Under the pieces are notes generated by a model. It saw only the letters and a list, made by a program, of their open reading frames with translations, made no database searches and had not been told where the DNA came from. 37,500 nt of DNA from NCBI RefSeq assembly GCF_964340395.1, contig NC_135561.1, forward strand, positions 8,143,732-8,181,231, read 5' to 3'. This DNA comes from Glandiceps talaboti (taxonomy: Eukaryota; Hemichordata; Enteropneusta; Spengelidae). The translations under genes and the position numbers were made by a program. The first letter of the stretch is position 1. Every line of letters begins with the position of its first letter. Of this stretch, positions 16,725-27,900 are shown one piece after another.

Positions 16725-17185
16725 AAGGGTAGATTAGAGATAGTCTTTGGGTTAGCTCTCCTAACATCATACAGATGAGTTGTTGTCATTGAGATAGGAA
16801 TAACACTAGACCCCCTAACATACAGTTGATTTGTATCATAGATAGGAATAGCACAAGACCCCCTAACATACAGTTGATTTGTATCATAGAGATAGGTATA
16901 ACACTAGTGCGTTGTCGGTTGCTGAGTGGTTAAACCACTTGCCTCTTACCACTGTGGTCGGGGTTCGATTAAATTTACCACGCTGTAAGTAAGAAGAGTG
17001 TCGTTCAGTTTGACTCTACCGAACAACACAGGTTTTCCCTGGGTACTCCGGTTTCCTCCTGCATTAACACTGAACCCATGAGGGATGGCCCTCACTGGAC
17101 TTCTTGGGAGACAAGTGTTTATATGCTTAAAGAACTATCCAGTATAAATAAAGATTATTATTACTAGACCCCCTAACATACACCT
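16725..17185. repeat. Tandem repeat of about 55-60 bp, interrupted by a SINE
   Basis: The unit contains gaccccctaacatacag, then ttgatttgtatcata and gataggaataacacta. It occurs about three times between 16790 and 17180, and the last copy is split by the SINE at 16908-17162. Confidence 0.75.
16908..17162 (+). mobile_element. tRNA-derived SINE
   Basis: The head is tRNA-like, with an A-box-like ttgctgagtgg and a B-box-like ggttcgatt 40 bp further on. A body follows with the widespread invertebrate SINE block gggtactccggtttcctcc, and the tail is AT-rich with short attatta repeats. ACTAG flanks both ends (16903-16907 and 17163-17167), and the surrounding tandem repeat resumes exactly after it, which defines the insertion. 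Transcription by RNA polymerase III is expected from the family, not shown. Confidence 0.85.
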
Positions 17186-17514
17186 TATCTTTTTTGTCCA
17201 TCACAAATGTACCGTGTTCTAAACTTGCTCCACATAATGAGTGAGAATCTTCTAAAATTTCTAAATGTTGGAATCTGATCTATGTAAAATATAATAGTTT
17301 GCTAGCCTATCATAAATATTTGTTTCTCATTTTTACTTGTGAATAAATAACCATTTCAAATAAGTTAGTGTTATACATGTACCAGGCATGGTAGTATGTA
17401 GTAGTCTATATAAAATATGCATCTCTCTACTTTCTGAAATTTTGTGCTACATTCTTTTATCACGATTTATCCATCAAACTTTTGACTCAACCTGACATGA
17501 TATGTATATTTTAT

Positions 17515-17700
17515 AATCTCACAGCCTCACTTTCATTTAACCAATCAAATTGCATAAATCTGAAGTAAGAAATTCCAAATAAGGATTACACACAGCCTCA
17601 CTTTGATTCCACCAATCGAATTGCATAAATTTCAACAGAGCATTTCCATATATGGATAAAGTCTTGCCAATCACCTAGTACCTTGCATAAATTCATGGAA
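17515..17700. repeat. Three degenerate copies of a roughly 70-bp unit with CCAAT and CArG motifs
   Basis: The block acagcctcacttt...ccaatc(a/g)aattgcataaat recurs at about 17520 and 17590, with a partial third copy at about 17668 (ccaatcacc...ttgcataaatt). The first two copies each end with a perfect CArG box (ccaaataagg at 17575, ccatatatgg at 17646). No gene is present. Confidence 0.7.
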
Positions 17701-18109
17701 ACCTAAGCAGTTTTTTTTTTTTTTGAAGCGGGCATAAATATAGTATTGCATGAACTCAGATGTTTCTAAAGAACCAACAGATATAGTGTACTCTTTGTTT
17801 TAAATAATTGTGTTTTGCTGTAACATACTAAAATCATTATTTCAAAATTGATGTTACAACACTAGCTAAAACAACATAGGCATCTTGAAACTCACTGCAA
17901 TAAAAATGATCTCGACAAACTAAATTTACAGCAACATGTTCAGAAATTCTTGAAAATATTAAAAAGCTAACAATGAAGAAAATGTTGATAAATAATTAAT
18001 CAGTCATCACTTACATAGTTTATTTTAGCATATTACCTTCAAGTCGTATTTGCAAACATGATTTATAAAACTATTACATAACATATTTCAAACCAAGCAG
18101 CAACCCCTT

Positions 18110-18256
18110 TACACACACACACACGCACACACACACATGAACACACATGAACAAGGTACACACACACATATAAGAACACATGCACACATCCATACATACA
18201 TGTGTATGTATGGGTGTGTTCACATACACACGTGACCATAGTGACACACACACTTG

Positions 18257-18293
<37 letters not shown>
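18110..18293. repeat. (AC)n-rich microsatellite cluster
   Basis: CA arrays lie at about 18111-18139 and 18249-18293, with mixed CA/CATA sequence between them. Open frames here are repeat shadows. Confidence 0.9.
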
Positions 18294-18682
18294 CTGCATC
18301 CTTGTTCATATTACTGCTGTCTTGTTACTTCTGTATTTTTGAAGGGCAATACAGAATACACATATATGTAAAAAATAAAATCTACCAAAGTTTGCAAGGT
18401 ATTTCATTTAGATTCCCACCTATAAATTATGGCACAATGTTTAGAAACCTAGGTAAACTTTACCAGATTTCTCACTGTTTTCAGGGTTCAAAAAACCACT
18501 GTTATTTATCGTAAAGCAAACAAATAGAACATTTGACATAATATAAGTAATAATATAATCCCTTCTAATGGTGGACATTATCATTTCTATGTATCTCATG
18601 ATCCAACCAACTATATATTTCATCAATCCAGTGAAATAATTAAAAAATGGGATGCCCTCTTTGGCCTTGTCTAGTAACTATA

Positions 18683-19033
18683 CATGTGGTCGTTTTCTAC
18701 AATCTTTCTCTCTACTGTATAGTCAAATGGCTTTCTTTAGTACAACATATTTCTTGCTACCTTTCTTGGTAGTTTAATGCTATTGGAGCAGATATATACA
18801 TGACAACGTTATCTCGTCTTCACGTAACTTAACTGCTTTCAAACTTGAGGTTGAGTTTAATGTAGTAAACTGAACAAAACAAAGTAACCAATGACAACCG
18901 TCTGTCAGTGTGTTCGATTATTACTGACATGCGCTGTTCACCCTTTCCCCAGCAGGAGATTTAGCTAGATTTTTGACACATTTTGCCCATTTGACTAGTA
19001 TGAGTGGAGAGAAAGTAGGAAACGACCAGATGC
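18683..19033 (-). mobile_element. MITE-like element with about 45-bp TIRs, related to the element at 33.2 kb
   Basis: The left end tggtcgttttctac...tagtcaaatgg is matched in reverse complement by the right end (ccatttgactagt...gtaggaaacgacca). The interior shares long blocks, inverted, with 33241-33547, including gctaaatctcc and gaacagcgcat. Two members of one non-autonomous family are therefore present in this window. Confidence 0.8.
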
Positions 19034-19477
19034 ATAATTATTAGACTATCATTAGTCGTATTGGGAAGAAATCCGACATCACTGATGCTGGATTCATAAC
19101 ATGGCATTTGCATACTGTAGGTAAAATTATTGTTGACCTCAGAAATTTGGGACCTTTACTTTAATATAACAAAAGCTTTAAATTTTCTTCTGACTTCATT
19201 TATTATTTTTACAACATCCAGATTTAAAAAAAAATATGATTGTGAATGGAAAGCATTACCAACATGTACACAAACACCTATTTTCTTTTCTTTTTCTTCA
19301 AATGACCAAGCCTAGTGCTAGTCTAGTGCTATCCTGCATCAAGTCTTAAGATATCTCTTTATGACAGCGTCAGAGATGATTCGATACCACTTTAGCATCT
19401 AGACTAAACCCATCATGATGAGAAACATACAAATAATTAGGGTCACCCAAATGTTAAAAGAGTTGTCGTTATACGAG

Positions 19478-19779
19478 TCAATTACTACTATTCCCATTCA
19501 TACTATTCATTGATATTCTTAGTTCTCTGTTTCTCTTTGCACGCACATTCTTCCACCAAAATCTCAGATGAGTGCTTGTGATTGGTTGAGTGCCAGATTG
19601 CCTGTAAGGGTGACTGTTTAGAATGTTTGCATATTCCTGGTATTGGTCATCTACAGGATGCTGGCATCTCTCATACCATTCCTTCATCTTAGGCACTTCA
19701 TGTTCCGGATGGAAAGTCATCCTCCAGCCTCGTGATGGCTGGAAATATCGCGGTCTTTTCATCCTTTGAGGTGTTCGAA
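19478..19779 (-). CDS. Alternative terminal exon B of the dve-like gene: homeodomain 5
   Basis: The exon begins after gttacag with phase 1 and ends in TGA. It encodes about 99 residues, almost all one homeodomain: FHPEHEVPKMKEWYERCQHP in the helix 1 region, then ITSTHLRFWWKNVRAKRNRE as helix 3. It has W48, N51 and R53, with Trp instead of Phe at 49. It is a clear tandem duplicate of the exon at 19860-20149. The nearest downstream AATAAA on this strand is at 19204-19199. Its phase fits directly onto exon 8. Confidence 0.85.
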
Positions 19780-21906
19780 CTGTAACAGAAGACACATCAG
19801 TTTATTGTGGTAACCATTACAATTTAGTTGTGGCATATAAAAGTTCTAAGTGATTTTTGTTAGCTACTGCCACTGTCATTTCTAACATCGCGAGCTTCTC
19901 GGTTTCTCTTGGCACGCTCGTTCTTCCACCACACTCTAAGATTAGTGACTGTGATTGGGCGGCCAGTGTGCTGTCGAAACGAGTGGGCGTTCATTATATC
20001 ACTGTATTGTTGTAGTTGAGCATCGGTAGGATGACGGCACTCGTCAAACCAGTCTCTCATCTTTGGCACTTCATGCTGGGGATGAAAGCTGAGTTTTCTG
20101 CCAGGCATGTACCTGAGATAACGTGGAACTTTATCCACTCGCGGTGGTTCTGATGAAATGAACAAATATGAGTAGTTCAGAGGATGACACGACAACACAT
20201 AACAAGACATAATATCAAACATAGGGACAAGAATACACCTTCAATACAAGATAGAGTAAGGACATAGACAGAAGGCAAGAAAGAGGATGATTGCATACTA
20301 GATACCACATGGTGTCACACAGGGCAGTGCATGATAGCATAGACATACCACATGGTGGCACACAGGGCAGTGCATAATAGCATAGACGTACCACATGGTG
20401 GCACACCTGGCAGTGCATGATAGCATACTAGATGCCAAATGGTGGCACACAGGGCAGTGCATAATAGTATAGACGTACCACATGGTGGCACACAGGGCAG
20501 TGCATGATAGCATACTAGATGCCACATGGTGGCACACAGGGCAGTGCATGATAGCATAGACGTACCACATGGAGGCACACAGGGCAGTGCATGATAGCAT
20601 ACTAGATGCCACATGGTGATGGCACACAGGGCAGTGCATGATAGCAAACACCTACCACATGGTGGCACACAGGGCAGTGTGATAGCATACAAGATATGCC
20701 ACGTGGTGGCACACAGGGCAGTGCATGGCACACAAGATATGCCATGTGGTGGCACAAAGAGCACCACATGATGGCATACAAGATAGTGCATAGTGGCACA
20801 CAGAGCATTGCAAGATAGAACACATATAGATGGTGGCACACATAACAGCAAATGATAGCATACACTGGTGGTGGTACATAGTAGCACATCAGGATCATAC
20901 AGTGACACACGGGGCTATACATGACAGCTAGCATACATTTACAAGCAGTACACAAAGGAGTATTATGGGATATAAAAACATCATTAAATAGCACAAACTA
21001 CATAAGATAACATAATTGTGTGATAACAAAATACAAGAAATCTCACACATGCACAAATCCTGAAATGTTCTCAAGCATCTTAGCATATCAACAAGACCTT
21101 TACCAACTCATGTTGCTTGAGCAAAGTAACACTAAGAATGTGGTACAACAAAGGCAATAACCATGGTAACGACATAACATACATTACCTCATCTAAGACT
21201 TCATTGATCTCGTATACCTACAATGTACATGGAGCTTTGTTTATCAGTACATTTCACAAGTGTTACATCTAAGAATCATATTCTTACCTTGGTGTTGACT
21301 TTTACTTTGTCTGTATTGCTCATACCATGTACCAAATTCTTGACACTTCTCCTTACTTATGGTGGCTGTGTATTTACCATTCACAATGCATGAAATCATA
21401 GACTGCAAGAAAAAACATGATGTACTTTAATGACGCTACAGAAAAGGGATGAAAAGTTAGAAACTAAAACTTTTGGTATATTTTTGTGGTTTCATTATTA
21501 TTGTGCCATCATCTAATCTAAGGTACATGTATGAAAAGTAATTTTCTATAAATTACAGTAGGGTTCATCGACCTACATCATTAGTTCAGAGAGTTTTGAT
21601 ATGGTTACCCTTACCTGTGTTAATGGACTGATTTGACCCAACTGACTTTGGTTAATCTCTTTCAAGACTTCTGTGATAGCATTACGGACAGCCAAGTCTG
21701 TCCACTCTGTCTGTATGTCAGAAGTGTATTCACTGCTCAGACTAGAACTGTTACTGTGGAGTGAAATATCCAATATTTCATAAGTTTGTGAGTTTAAATT
21801 GAGAAGAGTATGCAAAGCATTCCTCTGTGTGAGGCAAATATGTTAGTTAGTGTGTGTGTGTGTGCGTGCGTGCGCGTGTGTGTGCATGCATACAAATTGG
21901 TGTGTG

Positions 21907-21955
<49 letters not shown>

Positions 21956-24900
21956 ATGCATACAAATTGATGCGTTTGTGTCCATGCACTTCCAAGAGCG
22001 TACATACACATTTTGTGTTGCTTGGTCTGCAATGTAGTCTTTACTAAGTCCCACAATTATCATACACATGTACGTATTTGCCTTGAGAAGACTTATCTAT
22101 GTGTGAATTGTTGAGTCTTTTAATATGTAAGAAAATCAGTGCAGTGATGAATCTGAATAGTTTCTGTCTATGTATTGAATCTGTCATGACATCCGAGCAA
22201 ATCTCAACGACTTACCTGTCTGGTCTTGCTATATCTTGTTGTTCAGTCGGCATTGTATTGGGTGTAAAACACTTCTGTCTTTCCAAATCAAACCAAGCAG
22301 TTAGTATTTCAGAATTATATTTCTGACTTTGAAACTGTCTAAATGGTACAGAGTTTAATGTCTGTACATACATATCAACCAACTCTGTTGTAGGTGTTGG
22401 GTTTTCTTGGAACCATTTCTTAAGTTTGGGTAGTTCAAAGCTGGCATTAATCTGGAACACTTTCTCTGGTTCCTGATAATTCTGCGAGTGCTCTATGTTG
22501 TTGATGTCTTCGCAATGACTGGAATCCTGGTGTGTGAGTGATGAACTAGCTGATGATGAAGACAAGTCTCGGTAACCATGGTGACCAGAAGTTGTAGCAT
22601 CATCATAATTCATAGATACAGAGTCACTCATTACAGTCTCTGGATTTGACTCAGGTGTTTCTTTTTTAATTTGCGTCAATAATGACGTTAAGTTAGGATG
22701 ACTCGGTGATCTGTCTGAGTTCGTGCTTGCCATTAAATCAACTGTATCTGAATATGAATTGGGTGTAGAGGTCAACCTAGGGGTCACTGAGGTCAATCTT
22801 GGGGTCATGGGGTCAGATGTGCTTTCTTGTTGGTCCTCCTTTATTGCTGTGGTACTATTAGATTTCTCTGGCTTTCTTTCAGAGTGTGTATCCATAGCAA
22901 CAGACTTGACTGGTTTGCTTGATGTCACTGAAGATGAACTTGGTGTTGATTTTGGTGTACTTGACAAAGCTTTTGCGATGGAAACTGGAAAAATTACTTT
23001 CTGACTTGTGTGTCCCGACAAGGTTGATGTAGGAGTAGACGAAACTTTCGTCTCCATTTTCGGTGAAGTTTTTTCATTTTCATTGAACAGTTCGTTTCGG
23101 TACATTTTAGCTCTGGCATTTTTGAACCAAACTGTTACAGTTTTCACTGTCCAGTGTTCACGTCCAACCCTGAACGGACTTGAATTTAGTTCCATCATTA
23201 TCCGTTCTTTGGTCGCATAATCCGGACGCGGATTATCCACAAACCAAGCCTTTAGCTTTGGTACTTCATAAAGCGGATGAATAGAGAACCGATGTCTTTT
23301 CCTCCTTCCAAATAATGCTTCAGCAACTGTGGCAGTTTCAATGATATTATCGGCTATTGTCATAGGATCTGTGTGTTTTTGTTCACCCTTGATACCTTGT
23401 ACTGGTGTAGAATCAGACACGACACTGTCTGTACTTCTATTCATATCTGGAAGCATCTCGCCGCTGCCACCCCTCACCAATGTTTCAGTGAATATACCCA
23501 AAGTTCGGTTTTCTTTATGGTGCACAGACTCAACCAGCAGACCTGTAGGAGTCCTGGTTGCAGCATCAGAGCATTGCGTCTCAACTTGCAACAAAGTTGG
23601 ATGAGAACTCCTCACAGATTTGGAACACCCGATTGTTTGTTCATTCATTTTCGGTAGTATTTTGCGATGATGAGAACTAAGAGATGTCTCCCCTTGGCTA
23701 ACTCTATGAGTTGATGATTTATGATTACTAGATGTTATTTCATTTCCCTTGGGTAGTATTCTACGGTGGTGACTACTGAGAGGGTAGTCATTTTGGCTGA
23801 GCCCTTGAGTTGGGAATATCACATCATTCGTTTTATACTTGGCTCTGGCATTTTTAAACCACAGTAGAATAGATGAAAACTGGAGAGGGGTGCCTTTCTT
23901 GCGTCTTTCAAGATGGTTCAATTCGTACAAATACAGTAACATCTGTTCTCGGGATGGTCTGGGATCGTCACGAAACCAGCGCCTGAGACGTGGCAACTCT
24001 TCCTTTGGATCGAAAAGCGTGCGAGTTCTGCGATAACCGGATGGTTTCTTCTTGACAGGTTGAGATATTGCACCTTTAGACAATCCAGTGTAGATTTCAT
24101 ACCATTTATAGAAGGCTTTGGCTTTGTCAGATGAAATTCTACTCAGGTATTTACCTTGAATGATTTGAGAGATCACTGCCTGTTAAGAAAAGAGGAAATG
24201 GGATTACAAAGGACACAGTCTTGATCTCAACATGTGGTGTCCTAGTTGTCATTGATGGTCAATTGGTGAGAGTTATAATATCTACACATTACTGGTTCAA
24301 GCCTTGTTGCTACTGCCATTTGTTTCTGAATAGCTAAAGTCCTTGAGCAAATTTGAGCCATGATTGTGATCAAACAAGCTGTTAAATGGGGACCTGGTAG
24401 GATAGAGGTGGCTATGTGAAGGATTTAGTCCTATGCACTTAGAGGCTGTAATGGATTGAATGCTCTAAAAGGGGTTGAGGAATTTATAAACAGTCACTGT
24501 ACCATTATAGGTCCATGCCTGGGGTAATAATTGTAAGGTACTTTGAGAATGGATTGGGAAAGTACGATATAAACACTATGGTAACAGCATCAGTATGAAC
24601 ATTTTTCTGCATTCTTTTTATTCATTATGAAAACAATATGAGGACCAGTGCACAGTTTTGTACCACAAGTTTGGCAATGCATTGGTTTTGGAGATCCCTT
24701 ACCTGTGAGAATGGACAACCATGGCTAACCAAGACAGACATTTTGTTACTCTGTAGTAACTTGTCTAATTTGTCTTTGATGTCATTCATGACAGTAGGTA
24801 GTTCAGCTGGACTCGGTGGTGACGTTGAAGTGACAGGACTCGGTGTGCCCAGTGACTGAGTCACGTCTGGTGTTATGGATATCGGCCTTATTATGATAGG

Positions 24901-27900
24901 ATGGCTGTAACAAACACAACATATTAGTAGTAGTCTCTGGTATACACAATATATACATGTACACGTACACACATGTATGTTGTTGAATGATTACCACTAG
25001 CTCTCTGCCATAGCCTGTGTTTACATCCAAATATGTGATTTTGCTTTGCTGTCTCACTGACCACTTATAATGCTATCAACAGCAATCAATTCAAGTGGTT
25101 GGAAAATTCAAAGCATAGCATACACAATATAATATAGTATATGCATGTATGTTGTTAGCATTGAGATTCTCTGCAAGGGCTAGTTAGAAATAAGCTGACA
25201 TGATGTACTGCTTGTGGAACATTGAGATACCTTTATGTAAGGCTTACAAGTACAACACTTTGCAAATACAACGAGTAACACTGAAGTAAAGCATTTTCTC
25301 TATGTGCTACACTAGTTTATAGCATTCATATCAAGTGTAGAAGTATACTGTTTCAATTGGTTTATTTACAAGCCTAGGAATATGGCCTTTCTAAGGTGGT
25401 CAATTAGCAAATGAAACAGTATACTTTTACACTTGATATGGATGCTATGAACAACTGTGGTATATACAGAAAAGACTTTAATTTGGTTTTATGGGTTTTA
25501 TACACTGTACATATTGTCTATTTGTTTGTCTGTCTGTTTTTACTTACCTTGTAATCTGAATTCTAAGTATGGCCACATTACTAAGATTTGCAAACAGATA
25601 GGCAACACTGACTTGTGGATCATCTGTGATGGATTCAAGTGTTAATGGCTTCCAGTTCATTACTTGTATATACCCTGACGTATACAAAGACAGAGAAGAC
25701 ACAAGATATTTATGACATGGTCATTATCAAACATACATGTACAGTCAGTGGTAAGTATGTAAAGTCTACCCGAGTTTCCCTGTCATTTTACCAGGGTTCT
25801 CCACCACCATTATGGTACATGTATTGGAAACTATGCCAATTTTTACCACAATCGCCCATTCTGTTACCGGGGTTCCCAAACCTTAGCAAAAACACTGAGT
25901 TATATATTTAAGCAATATACCACCCCCTGGGGATGGTATACCGACCCAAGAGGTTTTGACCAGTGAATGAAATATATGCAGGTGATAGCGAGTGCATATA
26001 TTGAGTTCACCGGTCAAAACCGAGTACATGTACATGTAATTCTAAGAACTCTTTTAGAAGAAACTGTTTTTAGACTACTTCAAGTATCAATGTATAACTA
26101 CATGTATGGCTTGTTTTCCCTAGTCTTGAGTATCCTCTTGTATGGCAGGCTAGGTGTTGCAATATTTAATAAAATATATCTTCATGCATCCAACCTCATT
26201 TGTATTCTTAAATACTGATTTATATATAATTCCTATAAATATAAATTAAATGTAATAAATTGATGCCATCTGGATTAGGGAGCATTCAAGGCTACAACAG
26301 CCTACAAGAGGGGGTCAAGGAATCAAGCCCAGTCTGTTGCATAGAATATCACCCCTTCCTAATTCTCCCACTCCTTAGTACCCAACCTGTAATTACTGAA
26401 GACGCCCTTACACAGGGGCATTCTTTGTTCTGGATCAATTCTTTCTATAGCTCTGCCAGGCAACTGTTTTTTTTTCTCCCAAAGTTTTACTCCTAATGGC
26501 AAGGAGGTCTTTGAATTTGATGACTTACTGTGTTTGCCTACAGTTCTATCAGGAATTCTACACTGTTGACAGTAAAATGCAAAGCATCAAACCTCATTTG
26601 CATACTTAAATAAATGTCATGATTTCATTGGTTAATTTACACATTTGTATTTTTAAAATCATTATTTGCACATAGTTAAAATCAATATTTATATAGTTTG
26701 TGAGTTGCATGTTGCTTTTTATTAAGTGTGTTCATGTGCTTACATGTATTTTTATGTTATGTTTTTATTTCCAATATTGTTATCTATGAATCATTTTCGC
26801 ATTTGTAAAATTTAATTATATTTGCATTACAACTTATTCTCGGGTTGGACAATGTGCACTGCCATTTGAGTGAAAAATATTTGGATATAATCGTGTTTGT
26901 TTCAGCCACCCAATCATAACCAGTGTTTTTGTAAAGGTTGGGGGAACCCCGGTAACAGAAAGGGGAAAGAGGTAAAACTGGCAGTGTTTCTCATAGAATC
27001 TTTCATAATTTTGGTCGGGAACCAATGAAAAAAATAACATTTAAAATAAAATTTTATGCAGGATAGTGTGTATTATTGAACATGGCCTGCCATGTTCCTG
27101 AGACATTTTTTTTTCAAAGAAAGAAGGAAACCAGATGCGTGACAAAACTATGGTATATGAATTGTACATACCTGTTACTGTCATAGCATGTTGAAATCCA
27201 TAGCCAAGCTGTATAAGAGCTGCCTTGGGTAGTTTAGATACAGCTAAGTCATGGGGTACAAGTGTGAAATCATCAAGTTCTAACTGATAAAACAAACTAC
27301 CATCTTCATTAAAATTACCAGTAGATACTTCCACCATGCAGTGAATTGGAATGTGTCGATTTGTACCTGAATTAGCAACAGAAGAAATGCAAATTATTTC
27401 ATTGTAAACTTATATAATCAATCCTTGGCCTTTAACCTGACGAATTAAGTCATGTCTGGACTCACAACTAAAATTTCATAATATGACCACATCAGATATA
27501 AATGTAGCAATACACATGAAGTATAAACTATAAATGTTTAAAGTTAAGATAAGGTAGGATTATTTGATGGCTATCAATCTTTCAGTTTAATATTAATCTT
27601 AGAATTACATTAATAATATTAATATTAAGACTTTTATTAATAATATTAATATCTTAGAATTTCATTAATAATTGCGATGTAGAATTTAGGGGCAGACAGG
27701 GATATGTAGTAATGATTACATGCTAAGGTGACCAGTTTGTTTTTTCATCTGAATTTCACCACTTTATAAAAAGTTGCCATAATTTTGTAAAAACCTAATA
27801 TTAAACTTATCTTAGAGTGATCTTATTTTTTAAAATGTTTCTCATTACTTTTTCATGGTAACTATGGGTCGATTGGTCAATTTTTTTTTTAAAGTAAAAT

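Noticed and set aside
16908-16985. A tRNA gene
   Set aside because: A- and B-box-like sequences are present, but the arms do not pair into a full cloverleaf and the sequence continues as a SINE body.
20215-20994. Overlapping minus-strand frames rich in Cys, His and Met, resembling zinc-binding repeats
   Set aside because: They are translations of the 43/44-bp minisatellite; the frame changes from unit to unit and the region is intronic.
25967-26218. 83-codon frame that reappears in part at 28966
   Set aside because: The shared part is the foldback element present at both places, not a gene.
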